Source of the DNA: Sphingomonadales bacterium
GTDB lineage: Bacteria; Pseudomonadota; Alphaproteobacteria; Sphingomonadales; Sphingomonadaceae
DNA length: 15,746 nt
Direction: 5' to 3'
NCBI GenBank assembly: GCA_027489295.1
Contig: JAIYAA010000297.1
Span: 1 to 15,746, forward strand
The notes beneath the pieces were generated by a model that saw nothing but the letters and a program-made list of their open reading frames with translations, had not been told where the DNA came from and did no database searches. Made by a program: the position numbers and the translations under genes. Position 1 is the stretch's first letter. Each line of letters begins with the position of its first letter. This document shows, one piece after another, positions 1 to 6,950 of the stretch.

Positions 1-1874
1 CCGCGTCCAATCTCACCAACGTCAAGACCGACGCCAACGGTACGGTGGTGGACATGACGCAGGCCAGCGGCATCGCCACGGACTTTCACTACAAGAAGTT
101 CGACAAGCGCACCAATACGCGCGCGGTGGGCATGAACGTCGAATGGCAGGTCTCGCCCAACCTTTCCGCCAGCCTCGACGGCACCTACTCGCTGGCCAAG
201 GAAGAGCCGAACGGCGGCAAGGAAGCCTATCTGGCGCTGCTCGGCTATCTCACCGGCTCGTCGCGCTACCAGTCGGATGGGTCGCGCCTGCCCTGGCAGA
301 CCGAGACGCTGCCGACCTTCGCCAATGCCACCAATCGTTGCGGCAGTGCCGTCACCGATTCCGGTCGTCCTGGCAGCACCAGCGTGGTGGGCGCGGGGCA
401 GCCGATGTGCCAGCACGTGATGCTGCTGCGCGGCTACGGGGTCCGCGACGAAGTGAAGCAGGTGCGCGCCGATCTTGCCTATAAGGGGGACGGCAGCGAG
501 GGACTGGTAAAGGCCAATGCCGGCTTCTACGGCTCGGAGGATCGCAAGCGGACGTCGCTCTATTCGAATGACGGCGGCACCGGCTGCACCACCTGCGGCT
601 ATAATCTGCCGGTGCCTGCAGGGGTGGCGATCACCACCTTCGATGCGGGCAGCGGGTTCCTGTCGGGCGTAAGCGGATCAAACCGCCTGCCGACCGAGTG
701 GCAGACCTTCGACGGCCCGACGCTGTTCAGCGCGATCACTGCGCAGCAGGGTGCAGGCTTCTCCTTCGCGCCGCCCCTGGTCAACGACACGCTCGTCAAG
801 GAGCGGGTGCTGGGCGGCTATCTCGAGACCGAATGGCGCGGCACCGTCGCCGGGAAGCCGATCTCGATTGTCGCCGGCGTGCGGTTCGAGGATACCTCGA
901 CCAACGTCAACGGCCTTGCCACCGCCTATACCGCGCTGGTCAAGCTGGCCAACGACCAGACGCAGTACGGCTCGACGGCATCGGGCACCACCCGCACGGT
1001 GGGCACGGCGCATTATATCGACATCCTGCCCAACATCGCGCTGAAGTGGCAATTGTCCGATGCGTTCACGATGCGCTTCGCCGCCTCGCAGACGATCACC
1101 CGGCCGACGCTGGAGCAGCTCTCGCCGGTGACCACCTTGGTCACGCTGCGTCCCGGAAACTTCGCCGCCAGCCGCGGCAATGCCGATCTCAAGCCGTTCA
1201 AGGCGAGCAACCTCGATCTCTCGTTCGAATATTATTACGGCCGGTCGAGCTATGTCTCGCTGGGCGGCTATCTGAAGAGCGTGAACAACTTCATCGTGCT
1301 CAACCAGACGACCGGCCCGGTCACCGCGGCCTCGGGCAGCGCGCTGCTCGATCCGGCGACCGGCACGCCGGCGCAGTTCACCATCACTGCCCCGGTCAAC
1401 GGGCAGGACGCAACGGTGACCGGCCTGGAGGCGGCCTGGCAGCATGCGTTCGGCGACACGGGCTTCGGCTTCCAGGTCAACGGCACGCTGGTCGGGTCGA
1501 ACCGCCACCTCAATCCGCAGGATCTTCGCAACAAGTTCGCGCTGACCGGCCTGTCCAACTCGGCCAACGCCGTGGCCTTCTACGACAATCACGGGATCGA
1601 GGCGCGGGTGGCGTTCAACTGGCGCGATCGGTTCCTGCAGTATCTCGCGCCGCCGCCGCTCAACGGGGCGGGCCAGGCGGTCACCCAGGTCCGGGCCTAT
1701 TCCCAGGTCGATGCGAGCCTGACCTATCACCTCAATTCCAACTTCGCCGTGTTCGTCGAAGGCGCGAACCTCACCAACTCGATCGCCTTCAAATATGCCT
1801 ATTACTCCAATCAGTTCCTGAACGCGGAGGATAGCGGACGGCGCTTCAAGCTCGGCGCCCGGGTCAACTTCTGA
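1..1874 (+). CDS. TonB-dependent outer-membrane receptor, 3' part (5' end outside window)
   Basis: The reading frame is open from the left edge (first whole codon at base 3) to a TGA at 1872-1874, so about 623 residues of the C-terminal part are visible. What is seen is the beta-barrel half of a TonB-dependent receptor: alternating amphipathic strands separated by long Gly/Ser/Asn/Thr-rich loops, segments such as AASQTITRPTLEQLSP and DLKPFKASNLDLSFEYY typical of sphingomonad/Caulobacter receptors, and a final strand GRRFKLGARVNF ending in Phe, as expected for insertion by the BAM machinery. Signal peptide, TonB box and plug must lie upstream of the window. The family takes up ligands across the outer membrane using TonB energy. 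Because a halogenase, SapC and DUF6445 gene follow on the same strand, it belongs to the known receptor-halogenase type of cassette; its ligand cannot be told. Loop cysteines lie at 339-341, 408-410 and 585-596 (the last a CTTC pair). Confidence 0.93.
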   Translation, partial: ASNLTNVKTDANGTVVDMTQASGIATDFHYKKFDKRTNTRAVGMNVEWQVSPNLSASLDGTYSLAKEEPNGGKEAYLALLGYLTGSSRYQSDGSRLPWQTETLPTFANATNRCGSAVTDSGRPGSTSVVGAGQPMCQHVMLLRGYGVRDEVKQVRADLAYKGDGSEGLVKANAGFYGSEDRKRTSLYSNDGGTGCTTCGYNLPVPAGVAITTFDAGSGFLSGVSGSNRLPTEWQTFDGPTLFSAITAQQGAGFSFAPPLVNDTLVKERVLGGYLETEWRGTVAGKPISIVAGVRFEDTSTNVNGLATAYTALVKLANDQTQYGSTASGTTRTVGTAHYIDILPNIALKWQLSDAFTMRFAASQTITRPTLEQLSPVTTLVTLRPGNFAASRGNADLKPFKASNLDLSFEYYYGRSSYVSLGGYLKSVNNFIVLNQTTGPVTAASGSALLDPATGTPAQFTITAPVNGQDATVTGLEAAWQHAFGDTGFGFQVNGTLVGSNRHLNPQDLRNKFALTGLSNSANAVAFYDNHGIEARVAFNWRDRFLQYLAPPPLNGAGQAVTQVRAYSQVDASLTYHLNSNFAVFVEGANLTNSIAFKYAYYSNQFLNAEDSGRRFKLGARVNF

Positions 1875-1892
1875 TCCGAGGGTAGCGGATCG

Positions 1893-1923
1893 GGGGCGGG
1901 ATGGGGTGACCCTGTCCCGCCCC
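1893..1923 (+). terminator. Strong GC hairpin between receptor and halogenase genes
   Basis: A 9-bp perfect stem, GGGGCGGGA (1893-1901) with TCCCGCCCC (1915-1923), encloses a loop that itself can pair GGG with CCC around TGA. It is followed by only three T residues. It starts 19 bases after the receptor stop and lies 57 bases before the halogenase start. It could be a rho-independent-like terminator, or a partial terminator/mRNA-stabilising hairpin that lowers expression of the downstream enzyme genes relative to the receptor. The short T-run makes full termination uncertain. Confidence 0.6.
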
Positions 1924-1980
1924 TTTGCCGCCACTCCATTCGTGCTAGATCGAGACGAGAGAGAGGGATGTCGAAGTCGC

Positions 1981-3516
1981 ATGAATCGACAGATTGAGTC
2001 GGTCTGCATCGTCGGAGGCGGATCGGCGGGATGGCTCACCGCCGCGTTGATCGCCGCGCGCCACGGACCGGACCTCAAGGTCACGCTCGTCGAAAGCGTG
2101 CGACTGGGGATCATCGGCGTCGGTGAGGGCACCTGGCCGACGATGCGCAACACGCTGCGCAAGATCGGCATCAGCGAGACGGACTTCCTGCGCACCTGCA
2201 AGGCGTCGTTCAAGCAGGGGGCGAAGTTCGCGGGCTGGCGCACCGGCGGCGCCGACGATTTCTACTACCACCCGCTGGTATTGCCCGAGGGCTTTCCGGA
2301 CGTGGACCTTGCGCCGTTCTGGAACGCACGCGCCGACGCGGCGGGCACTCCGTCCTTCTCCGATGCGGTGTGTTTCCAGGAATTCCTGTGCGAGCATGAT
2401 CTCGCGCCCAAGCAGATCACCTCGCCCGAATATGGCGGCATCGCCAACTATGCCTACCATCTCGACGCGGTGCGGCTGGGCGAGATGCTGCGCGCGCACT
2501 GTGTCGGCAAGCTCGGCGTGCGCCATGTCGACGATGACATCGTCCGCGTCGAGCAGGCGGAGAATGGCGACGTCACCGCCGTGATCGGCCAGCGGCATGG
2601 AAGCATCGCGGCAGACCTGTTCGTCGATTGCAGCGGCTTTTCCTCGCTGCTGCTCGGCCAGACGCTGGGGGTACCGTTCCTCGACTGCAGCGACGTGCTG
2701 TTCATCGATCGGGCGCTGGCGGTGCAGGTGCCCTATGACCGCGAGGACGCACCGATCGTCTCGCACACCGTCTCCACCGCGCAGGACCATGGATGGATCT
2801 GGGATATCGGGCTGCAGAACCGGCGCGGCGTGGGCTATGTCTATTCCAGCCGGCACGCCGGTGCCGATCGGGTGGAGGAGGCGCTCGCCGCCTATGTCGG
2901 CCCGGCCTTCGCCGACCTGACCCCGCGCGAGATCACCATCCGCTCGGGCCACCGCGAGACCTTCTGGAAGAACAATGTCGTCGCCGTCGGGCTGGCGGCG
3001 GGATTCCTCGAGCCGCTCGAGGCATCGGCGCTCGTGCTGATCGAACTTTCGGCCGACTATATCGCGAGCGCCATGCCCGCCACGCGCGCTGCGATGGACA
3101 TCGTCGCACGTCGCTTCAACGCCATGACCCGCTATCGCTGGGATCGGATCATCGAGTTCCTCAAGCTGCACTATATGCTGTCCCAGCGCGACGACACCGC
3201 CTTCTGGCGCGACAATCGCGATCCCGCGACCATTCCCCAGCCGCTCCAGGATCTGCTGGAGCTGTGGCGGCACACCCCGCCGGGCGAGCATGACTTCGCC
3301 AGCGCCCACGAGATGTTCCCGGCGGCGAGCTATCAATATGTGCTCTACGGCATGGGCTTTCGAACCGCGCCGCGCGCCGGTGCGCTGGCCGCCCGCGATG
3401 CCGCCGAGGATGCGCTGGAGCGCGTGACCGCGACCAAGCGCCGACTGGCGAGCACGATGCCGACGAACCGCGCGCTGCTCGACAAGCTCGCGCAGTATCG
3501 CTTCCAGCCCATCTGA
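1981..3516 (+). CDS. Flavin-dependent halogenase, tryptophan halogenase family
   Basis: The product is 511 residues, normal for the family. These enzymes use FADH2, O2 and halide to make HOCl/HOBr, which a lysine directs to an aromatic substrate. Seen here: the N-terminal FAD-binding motif GGGSAGW (residues 12-18), GVGEGTWPT (46-54), the conserved lysine in ASFKQG (Lys78, matching Lys79 of PrnA/RebH), W272-x-W274 (the family's W-x-W-x-I-P motif, read here as WIWDIG), and the active-site glutamate in FLEPLEAS (Glu347). The final Pro of W-x-W-x-I-P is Gly277. The start at 1981 puts the FAD motif at the usual distance from the N-terminus; a GAGAGG ribosome-binding site lies at 1961-1966 with rather long spacing. 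In receptor-linked cassettes of this kind the substrate is probably not free tryptophan, but that is inference. SapC begins 28 bases downstream. Confidence 0.93.
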   Translation: MNRQIESVCIVGGGSAGWLTAALIAARHGPDLKVTLVESVRLGIIGVGEGTWPTMRNTLRKIGISETDFLRTCKASFKQGAKFAGWRTGGADDFYYHPLVLPEGFPDVDLAPFWNARADAAGTPSFSDAVCFQEFLCEHDLAPKQITSPEYGGIANYAYHLDAVRLGEMLRAHCVGKLGVRHVDDDIVRVEQAENGDVTAVIGQRHGSIAADLFVDCSGFSSLLLGQTLGVPFLDCSDVLFIDRALAVQVPYDREDAPIVSHTVSTAQDHGWIWDIGLQNRRGVGYVYSSRHAGADRVEEALAAYVGPAFADLTPREITIRSGHRETFWKNNVVAVGLAAGFLEPLEASALVLIELSADYIASAMPATRAAMDIVARRFNAMTRYRWDRIIEFLKLHYMLSQRDDTAFWRDNRDPATIPQPLQDLLELWRHTPPGEHDFASAHEMFPAASYQYVLYGMGFRTAPRAGALAARDAAEDALERVTATKRRLASTMPTNRALLDKLAQYRFQPI

Positions 3517-3544
3517 CCCCCAGGCCTGCCCCGAAAGAGACGCG

Positions 3545-4261
3545 ATGAATCTGGTACAACTCACCCGCAAGGACCATGCCGGGCTTCGGCTCGATCCCGC
3601 ACGCGCGCTTTCGGCGGCGGCGAGCGTTCACCTCGTGCCGCTGGTCGCAGGCGAGATCCGCAAGGTGGCCAGCCAGTTCCCCGTGTTCCTCGCCAAGAAT
3701 GCCGAGACCGGCCAATTCTATCCCGCCGCGCTGCTCGGGCTGGAGCCGCAGGAAAATCTGTTCTGGGACGGCACGACATTCGATGCCGATCACGTCCCGC
3801 TCAATCTGCTGCGGCTGCCCTTCTTCGTTGGCAGCGGCGATCTGGAGGGGGCGGTGTGCATCGATGAGACGAGCGCGGCGATCGTGCCGGATGGGCCGGT
3901 GGGCATTGTCGAGGCAGACGGGTCCGACAGTGCCTACCTGCAATCGGTGCAGGCGATCCTCGGCCAGCTGGTGGCGGAGCAGGCCGCCACGGCCGCGCTG
4001 GTCGATCGCGTCACCGAGCATCGCCTGCTCACCGAGGTGAAGCTGGATGTCGCCTTCCACGATGGTGGGGCGGCCACGCTGTCCGGGCTGTACGGCATCG
4101 ACGAGCGGGCGCTGGGGCGCAAGGCGGCCGCGCTGGGGGATTGGGATCAGGTCATGATCCTGGCGGCAATGGCGCTCTCGCTGGATCATGTGGCCGGGCT
4201 GGTCCGGCGCAAGAATGTGCGGCGGGCCGCCGAGGCCGCCTGGTTCGTACCCGCGGCATGA
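3545..4261 (+). CDS. SapC family protein
   Basis: This 238-residue protein matches the SapC family by its overall pattern: an N-terminal VHLVPLVAGEIRKVASQFPVFLAK-type segment (about 28-51), GQFYPAALLGLEPQENLFWDG (56-76), PLNLLRLPFF (85-94), and a C-terminal segment with a YGIDE stretch and a hydrophobic helix. The name comes from Campylobacter S-layer region genes, but no biochemical role is established for the proteobacterial members. No signal peptide or membrane segment is visible, so it is probably cytoplasmic. GAAAGAG just before the ATG serves as ribosome-binding site. Its stop overlaps the next start (ATGA at 4258-4261), implying translational coupling with the DUF6445 gene. Its place between halogenase and putative oxygenase suggests a shared substrate with those enzymes. 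Confidence 0.88.
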   Translation: MNLVQLTRKDHAGLRLDPARALSAAASVHLVPLVAGEIRKVASQFPVFLAKNAETGQFYPAALLGLEPQENLFWDGTTFDADHVPLNLLRLPFFVGSGDLEGAVCIDETSAAIVPDGPVGIVEADGSDSAYLQSVQAILGQLVAEQAATAALVDRVTEHRLLTEVKLDVAFHDGGAATLSGLYGIDERALGRKAAALGDWDQVMILAAMALSLDHVAGLVRRKNVRRAAEAAWFVPAA

Positions 4262-4905
4262 GCCATGGCCCGGCCCGCATGGGTGCGGAGCAGGTGCCGC
4301 TGTGGCAACAGGAAGATGCGCACCCGCAGCCCGATGCGCTGGTCGCGGCGGCGCAGCGCCTCGCGTTCCGGCGAGAGCAAGGCGATCTCTACCCCGGCCT
4401 GCGGGCGCCCACGCCTGCTGCCTATCCCGATTGGCTGGTCGGCGCGGCAGCGGCGGTTCTGGGCGGTCGCGTCAGCATGTTGCGCACCAGTTTCGCCGTG
4501 GCGGGGGACGATCCTGCACGTCTGGCGCCGATCCAGCGCATCCCCCATTTCGATGATTGTGCCGAGACGATCATCGCTTCGGTCCATTATCTCTGCGCGG
4601 CGCCCCATGGCGGGACCAGCTTCTATCGTCACCGCACCACCGGGTTCGAGCGGATCACGGCGGACCGTCTGCCGCTGTGGCGCCAGGCGCTTGCGCGGGA
4701 CGGACAGGCCCATGGCATGCCGCCGCCGGCATATCAGGACGGCGACAGCCCCGGCTTCGTCCGAATCGGCCAGGCGGCAATCGCCTTCAACCGCCTGATC
4801 TTCTACCCGGCCAACTGCCTCCACGCCGGAGACATTGCCGCTTCCTGGCAGACCGGCGCCAGCAGCCCGCGGCTGACGATCACGTCGCTGCTTCTGCTGG
4901 AATGA
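4258..4905 (+). CDS. DUF6445 family protein, putative Fe(II)/2-oxoglutarate-type oxygenase
   Basis: A 215-residue protein with the signature of the DUF6445 family found beside tryptophan halogenase and SapC genes. Visible motifs are IPHFD (His97-x-Asp99), HYLCAAPHGGTSFYRHR (110-126), FNRLIFYPANCLHAG with His189, and SPRLT with Arg205. The H-x-D ... H ... R spacing is what a double-stranded beta-helix Fe(II)/2-oxoglutarate dioxygenase would need, so hydroxylation of the same ligand that the halogenase acts on is a reasonable inference; no activity is proven to my knowledge. The ATG overlaps the sapC stop in an ATGA, which supports this start; an internal ATG at codon 8 is the alternative. No signal peptide is seen. 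The gene ends 61 bases before a convergent gene; I see no clear terminator in that gap. Confidence 0.82.
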   Translation: MSHGPARMGAEQVPLWQQEDAHPQPDALVAAAQRLAFRREQGDLYPGLRAPTPAAYPDWLVGAAAAVLGGRVSMLRTSFAVAGDDPARLAPIQRIPHFDDCAETIIASVHYLCAAPHGGTSFYRHRTTGFERITADRLPLWRQALARDGQAHGMPPPAYQDGDSPGFVRIGQAAIAFNRLIFYPANCLHAGDIAASWQTGASSPRLTITSLLLLE

Positions 4906-4966
4906 TGCAGGCGAACGGTTCGGGCGGAAAAGGGGCCGCGCGGCGTGCGGAGAATGGGCTTGGGCG

Positions 4967-5473
4967 TCAGCGCGGCGCGCCGAAATCGCGTGGCGCCTGC
5001 CGCAGCGTGACCCGCAATCGACCGGTGCCGCGAAGCGCGGCGAGCGGTGTCGTGATGCGACCGAGCCGGACCAGCCCCGGCGAGTAGCGGAAATCACGCC
5101 GGAAGATCGCGAGATTGCCCCAGGGGGCGTAATAGGCGAGGTCGCCTGCGACCGGCGCCACGCCCTCCGGGGCATCGGGATGCCGTAACCTCCGGGGGAG
5201 CATCGCGATCTTCTCGCTCGCGCCGAAATCCTCGAGTTCCAGCGTCAGCGGCATCAGGGCCAGCAGGTCGCGCGTCGCGGCGCTGTCCTCCAGCTGCACG
5301 TGCCAGCGTCCGTCGGGTCCTTCGATTTCGAGCCGGGACGCGGGGTGGGGTACGGCGCGGGTCGCCATGCGGAGGTCCTTCATCCTGGTGTGTACGGCAG
5401 CGCCCGGGGGGAAGGCGGTGGCAGCGATCAGCCCGGTCAGAAGGGCCGCAGCCTCTGGTCTGTTGCCTCGCAC
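4967..5473 (-). CDS. Exported cyclophilin-like fold protein
   Basis: The product is 168 residues. A hydrophobic stretch at residues 8-21 followed by PPGAA-VH looks like a Sec signal peptide, and the rest (about 46-165) matches the small cyclophilin-like fold family (Cyclophil_like2 type): LEIEGPDGRWHVQLEDSAATRDLLALMPLTLELEDF is followed by the hallmark GDLAYYAPWGNLAIF (110-124). The family shares the cyclophilin barrel but has no proven isomerase activity; its role is unknown. The start is GTG at 5473, chosen because GGAGGGA precedes it by eight bases; in-frame ATGs at codons 31 and 36 would remove the signal peptide. The gene follows the cytochrome c gene by 88 bases and has its own predicted operator (5552-5564) and promoter, so it may be both part of the upstream operon and separately induced. 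Homologues near cupin and aldo/keto reductase genes are, from memory, common. Confidence 0.83.
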   Translation of the reverse strand: MRGNRPEAAALLTGLIAATAFPPGAAVHTRMKDLRMATRAVPHPASRLEIEGPDGRWHVQLEDSAATRDLLALMPLTLELEDFGASEKIAMLPRRLRHPDAPEGVAPVAGDLAYYAPWGNLAIFRRDFRYSPGLVRLGRITTPLAALRGTGRLRVTLRQAPRDFGAPR

Positions 5474-5498
5474 GGTACGCTCCCTCCGGAATGCCGCA

Positions 5499-5504
5499 CG
5501 GATA
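5499..5504 (-). promoter_or_regulatory. Possible -10 hexamer for cyclophilin-like gene
   Basis: On the minus strand this reads TATCCG, 25 bases before the GTG start. Its centre is 56.5 bp from the centre of the operator-like palindrome at 5552-5564, the same spacing as at the two other palindromes in the window. No good -35 hexamer is present, which would fit an activator-dependent promoter. The hexamer is weak on its own. Confidence 0.3.
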
Positions 5505-5551
5505 GCGGAACGCGGCAGCTGCAGGCAGCCGGAACGGACTTCATGCGGTGC

Positions 5552-5564
5552 TGAGCGGCGCTCA
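5552..5564. promoter_or_regulatory. LysR-type T-N11-A operator, TGAGC-N3-GCTCA
   Basis: TGAGC (5552-5556), GGC spacer, GCTCA (5560-5564) form a perfect palindrome with T-N11-A geometry. Its distal half contains the stop codon (5562-5564) of the cytochrome c gene. It lies 79-91 bases upstream of the cyclophilin-like gene start. The same palindrome recurs at 9851-9863 and 13742-13754. Confidence 0.65.
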
Positions 5565-6905
5565 ACGGGTGGGCAGGGGGCTTATGGCGAGGACGGCTGC
5601 ATGCGTATCACGCCGGATCGCCGTCACCGCCCGCGGCGTGACCGCCCCGCGGTCGTTGCCCCAGTTGCGGCGTACGAAACTGACGACTGCGGCAACCTGT
5701 GCGTCGCTCAGCTGCGCGCGATACGCGGGCATGCGATAGGCGTCGGGCACCCCGGCGGCGACCACGCGGGCCGAACCATTGAGGGTGATGTTGATCTGCG
5801 AGTCGCCATGGCGCGCCAGCGAGGAGGCGGTGCCGGCGAGCGGCGGGATCCACGGCGCCTTGCCGCGCCCGTCGGGCCCGTGGCAGAAGCTGCACTTCTC
5901 GGCATAGACCTGCGCGCCAAGATCGCCCGTGCGCTTCGCCACGCTGAGCGTGTCGCCTGCCGGCCGATACTGCCAGGGCGCGCCCTCGCGGTTTGGGTCG
6001 CCGGGCAGGTCCTTCAGATAATGGGCGATCGCGCGCAGATCGCGGTCGGTGAGGAACTGGGTGGAATTGTTGAACGCCTCGGCCATCGATCCGAACACCA
6101 CGCCGTGCTGGTTGCGGCCGGTCTTGAGGAAGCGGAAAATGTCGTTCTCGCTCCAGCGCGCCACGCCGGTGTTAGGATCGCCGCGCAGGCTGGGGGCATA
6201 CCAATGGTCGATCACCGCGCCCGACAGATAGGCGCTGCTGCTTTGATCGGAGCCGCGCTCGTTCATCGCAATGCCGCGGGGGGTGTGACAGGCGCCGCAA
6301 TGCCCGGCACCCTGCACCAGATAGGCGCCGCGGTTCCACAGCGCGTCCTTGGCCGGATCGGCGCGGAACGGCGCGGACGGCGCGAACACGCCGTTCCACA
6401 AGGCTAGCGGCCAGCGCAGGCTGAGCGGCCAGGGGATGTCGCTCGCCCGGTTCGCCTGCCGCACCGGCGCGACGCCGTGGAGGAAATAGGCGTAAAGGGC
6501 GCGGACGTCCTCGTCCGTCAGCTTGGCATAGGAGGGGTAGGGCATCGCCGGATAGAGCCGGTGCCCGTCCCTGGCCACGCCGTGGCGCAGTGCGCGATCG
6601 AAGTCCGCCAGGGTGTAGGTGCCGATCCCGGTTGCCTTGTCGGGCGTGATGTTGGTCGCATAGATCGCGCCCATCGGCGTCGGCATCTTGAGCCCGCCCG
6701 CATAGGCGCGGCCCCCCGGCAGGCTGTGACAGGCGACGCAGTCGCCCGCCCGGGCAAGATAGGCCCCGCGCGCCACGAGGTCGGCCGAGGCGGCGGGCGC
6801 GGCCGCGCCGTCGAACGGCGAGGCCGGCGTGCGGGTCACGAACTTTGCGGTAGCGCCGGCAAGCACCAGTAGCATCGGCAGTATCAGGGCGAGGATCTTC
6901 TTCAC
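5562..6905 (-). CDS. Membrane-anchored triheme cytochrome c, electron-transfer subunit of the molybdenum hydroxylase
   Basis: Three c-type haem motifs are visible in 447 residues: CVACH (56-60), CGACH (203-207) and CSFCH (338-342), one per cytochrome c domain, with candidate Met ligands in AMPY (Met121), SMAEAF (Met274) and RMPAY near the C-terminus. The N-terminal MKKILALILPMLLVLAGATA is a signal sequence or uncleaved membrane anchor, placing the haems in the periplasm. This three-domain architecture is that of the cytochrome subunits of membrane-bound aldehyde dehydrogenases and related isoquinoline-oxidoreductase-type enzymes, which pass electrons to the respiratory chain. I chose GTG at 6905 because it starts directly at the signal sequence; an in-frame TTG at 6935 has no ribosome-binding site. 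The gene lies 45 bases after the molybdopterin subunit gene on the same strand, so it very likely belongs to that complex. Confidence 0.92.
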   Translation of the reverse strand: MKKILALILPMLLVLAGATAKFVTRTPASPFDGAAAPAASADLVARGAYLARAGDCVACHSLPGGRAYAGGLKMPTPMGAIYATNITPDKATGIGTYTLADFDRALRHGVARDGHRLYPAMPYPSYAKLTDEDVRALYAYFLHGVAPVRQANRASDIPWPLSLRWPLALWNGVFAPSAPFRADPAKDALWNRGAYLVQGAGHCGACHTPRGIAMNERGSDQSSSAYLSGAVIDHWYAPSLRGDPNTGVARWSENDIFRFLKTGRNQHGVVFGSMAEAFNNSTQFLTDRDLRAIAHYLKDLPGDPNREGAPWQYRPAGDTLSVAKRTGDLGAQVYAEKCSFCHGPDGRGKAPWIPPLAGTASSLARHGDSQINITLNGSARVVAAGVPDAYRMPAYRAQLSDAQVAAVVSFVRRNWGNDRGAVTPRAVTAIRRDTHAAVLAISPLPTR

Positions 6906-6950
6906 GCGAGCATCCAATTCAGCGGGCCGGTGCAAGGGGCAGGGGGGCGA

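Noticed and set aside
678..2243. 521-codon open frame on the - strand opposite the first receptor and halogenase
   Set aside because: It crosses two genuine genes and a hairpin, and has no recognisable domain.
1945..3570. 541-codon open frame on the - strand opposite the halogenase
   Set aside because: Antisense shadow of an enzyme with all catalytic motifs on the + strand.
4906..4966. Terminator in the convergent gap between the DUF6445 and cyclophilin-like genes
   Set aside because: I see only a short CGAAC-G-GTTCG palindrome and no stem with a T-run.
6906..6935. TTG start at 6935 for the cytochrome c gene
   Set aside because: No ribosome-binding site upstream, and GTG at 6905 begins exactly at the signal sequence.
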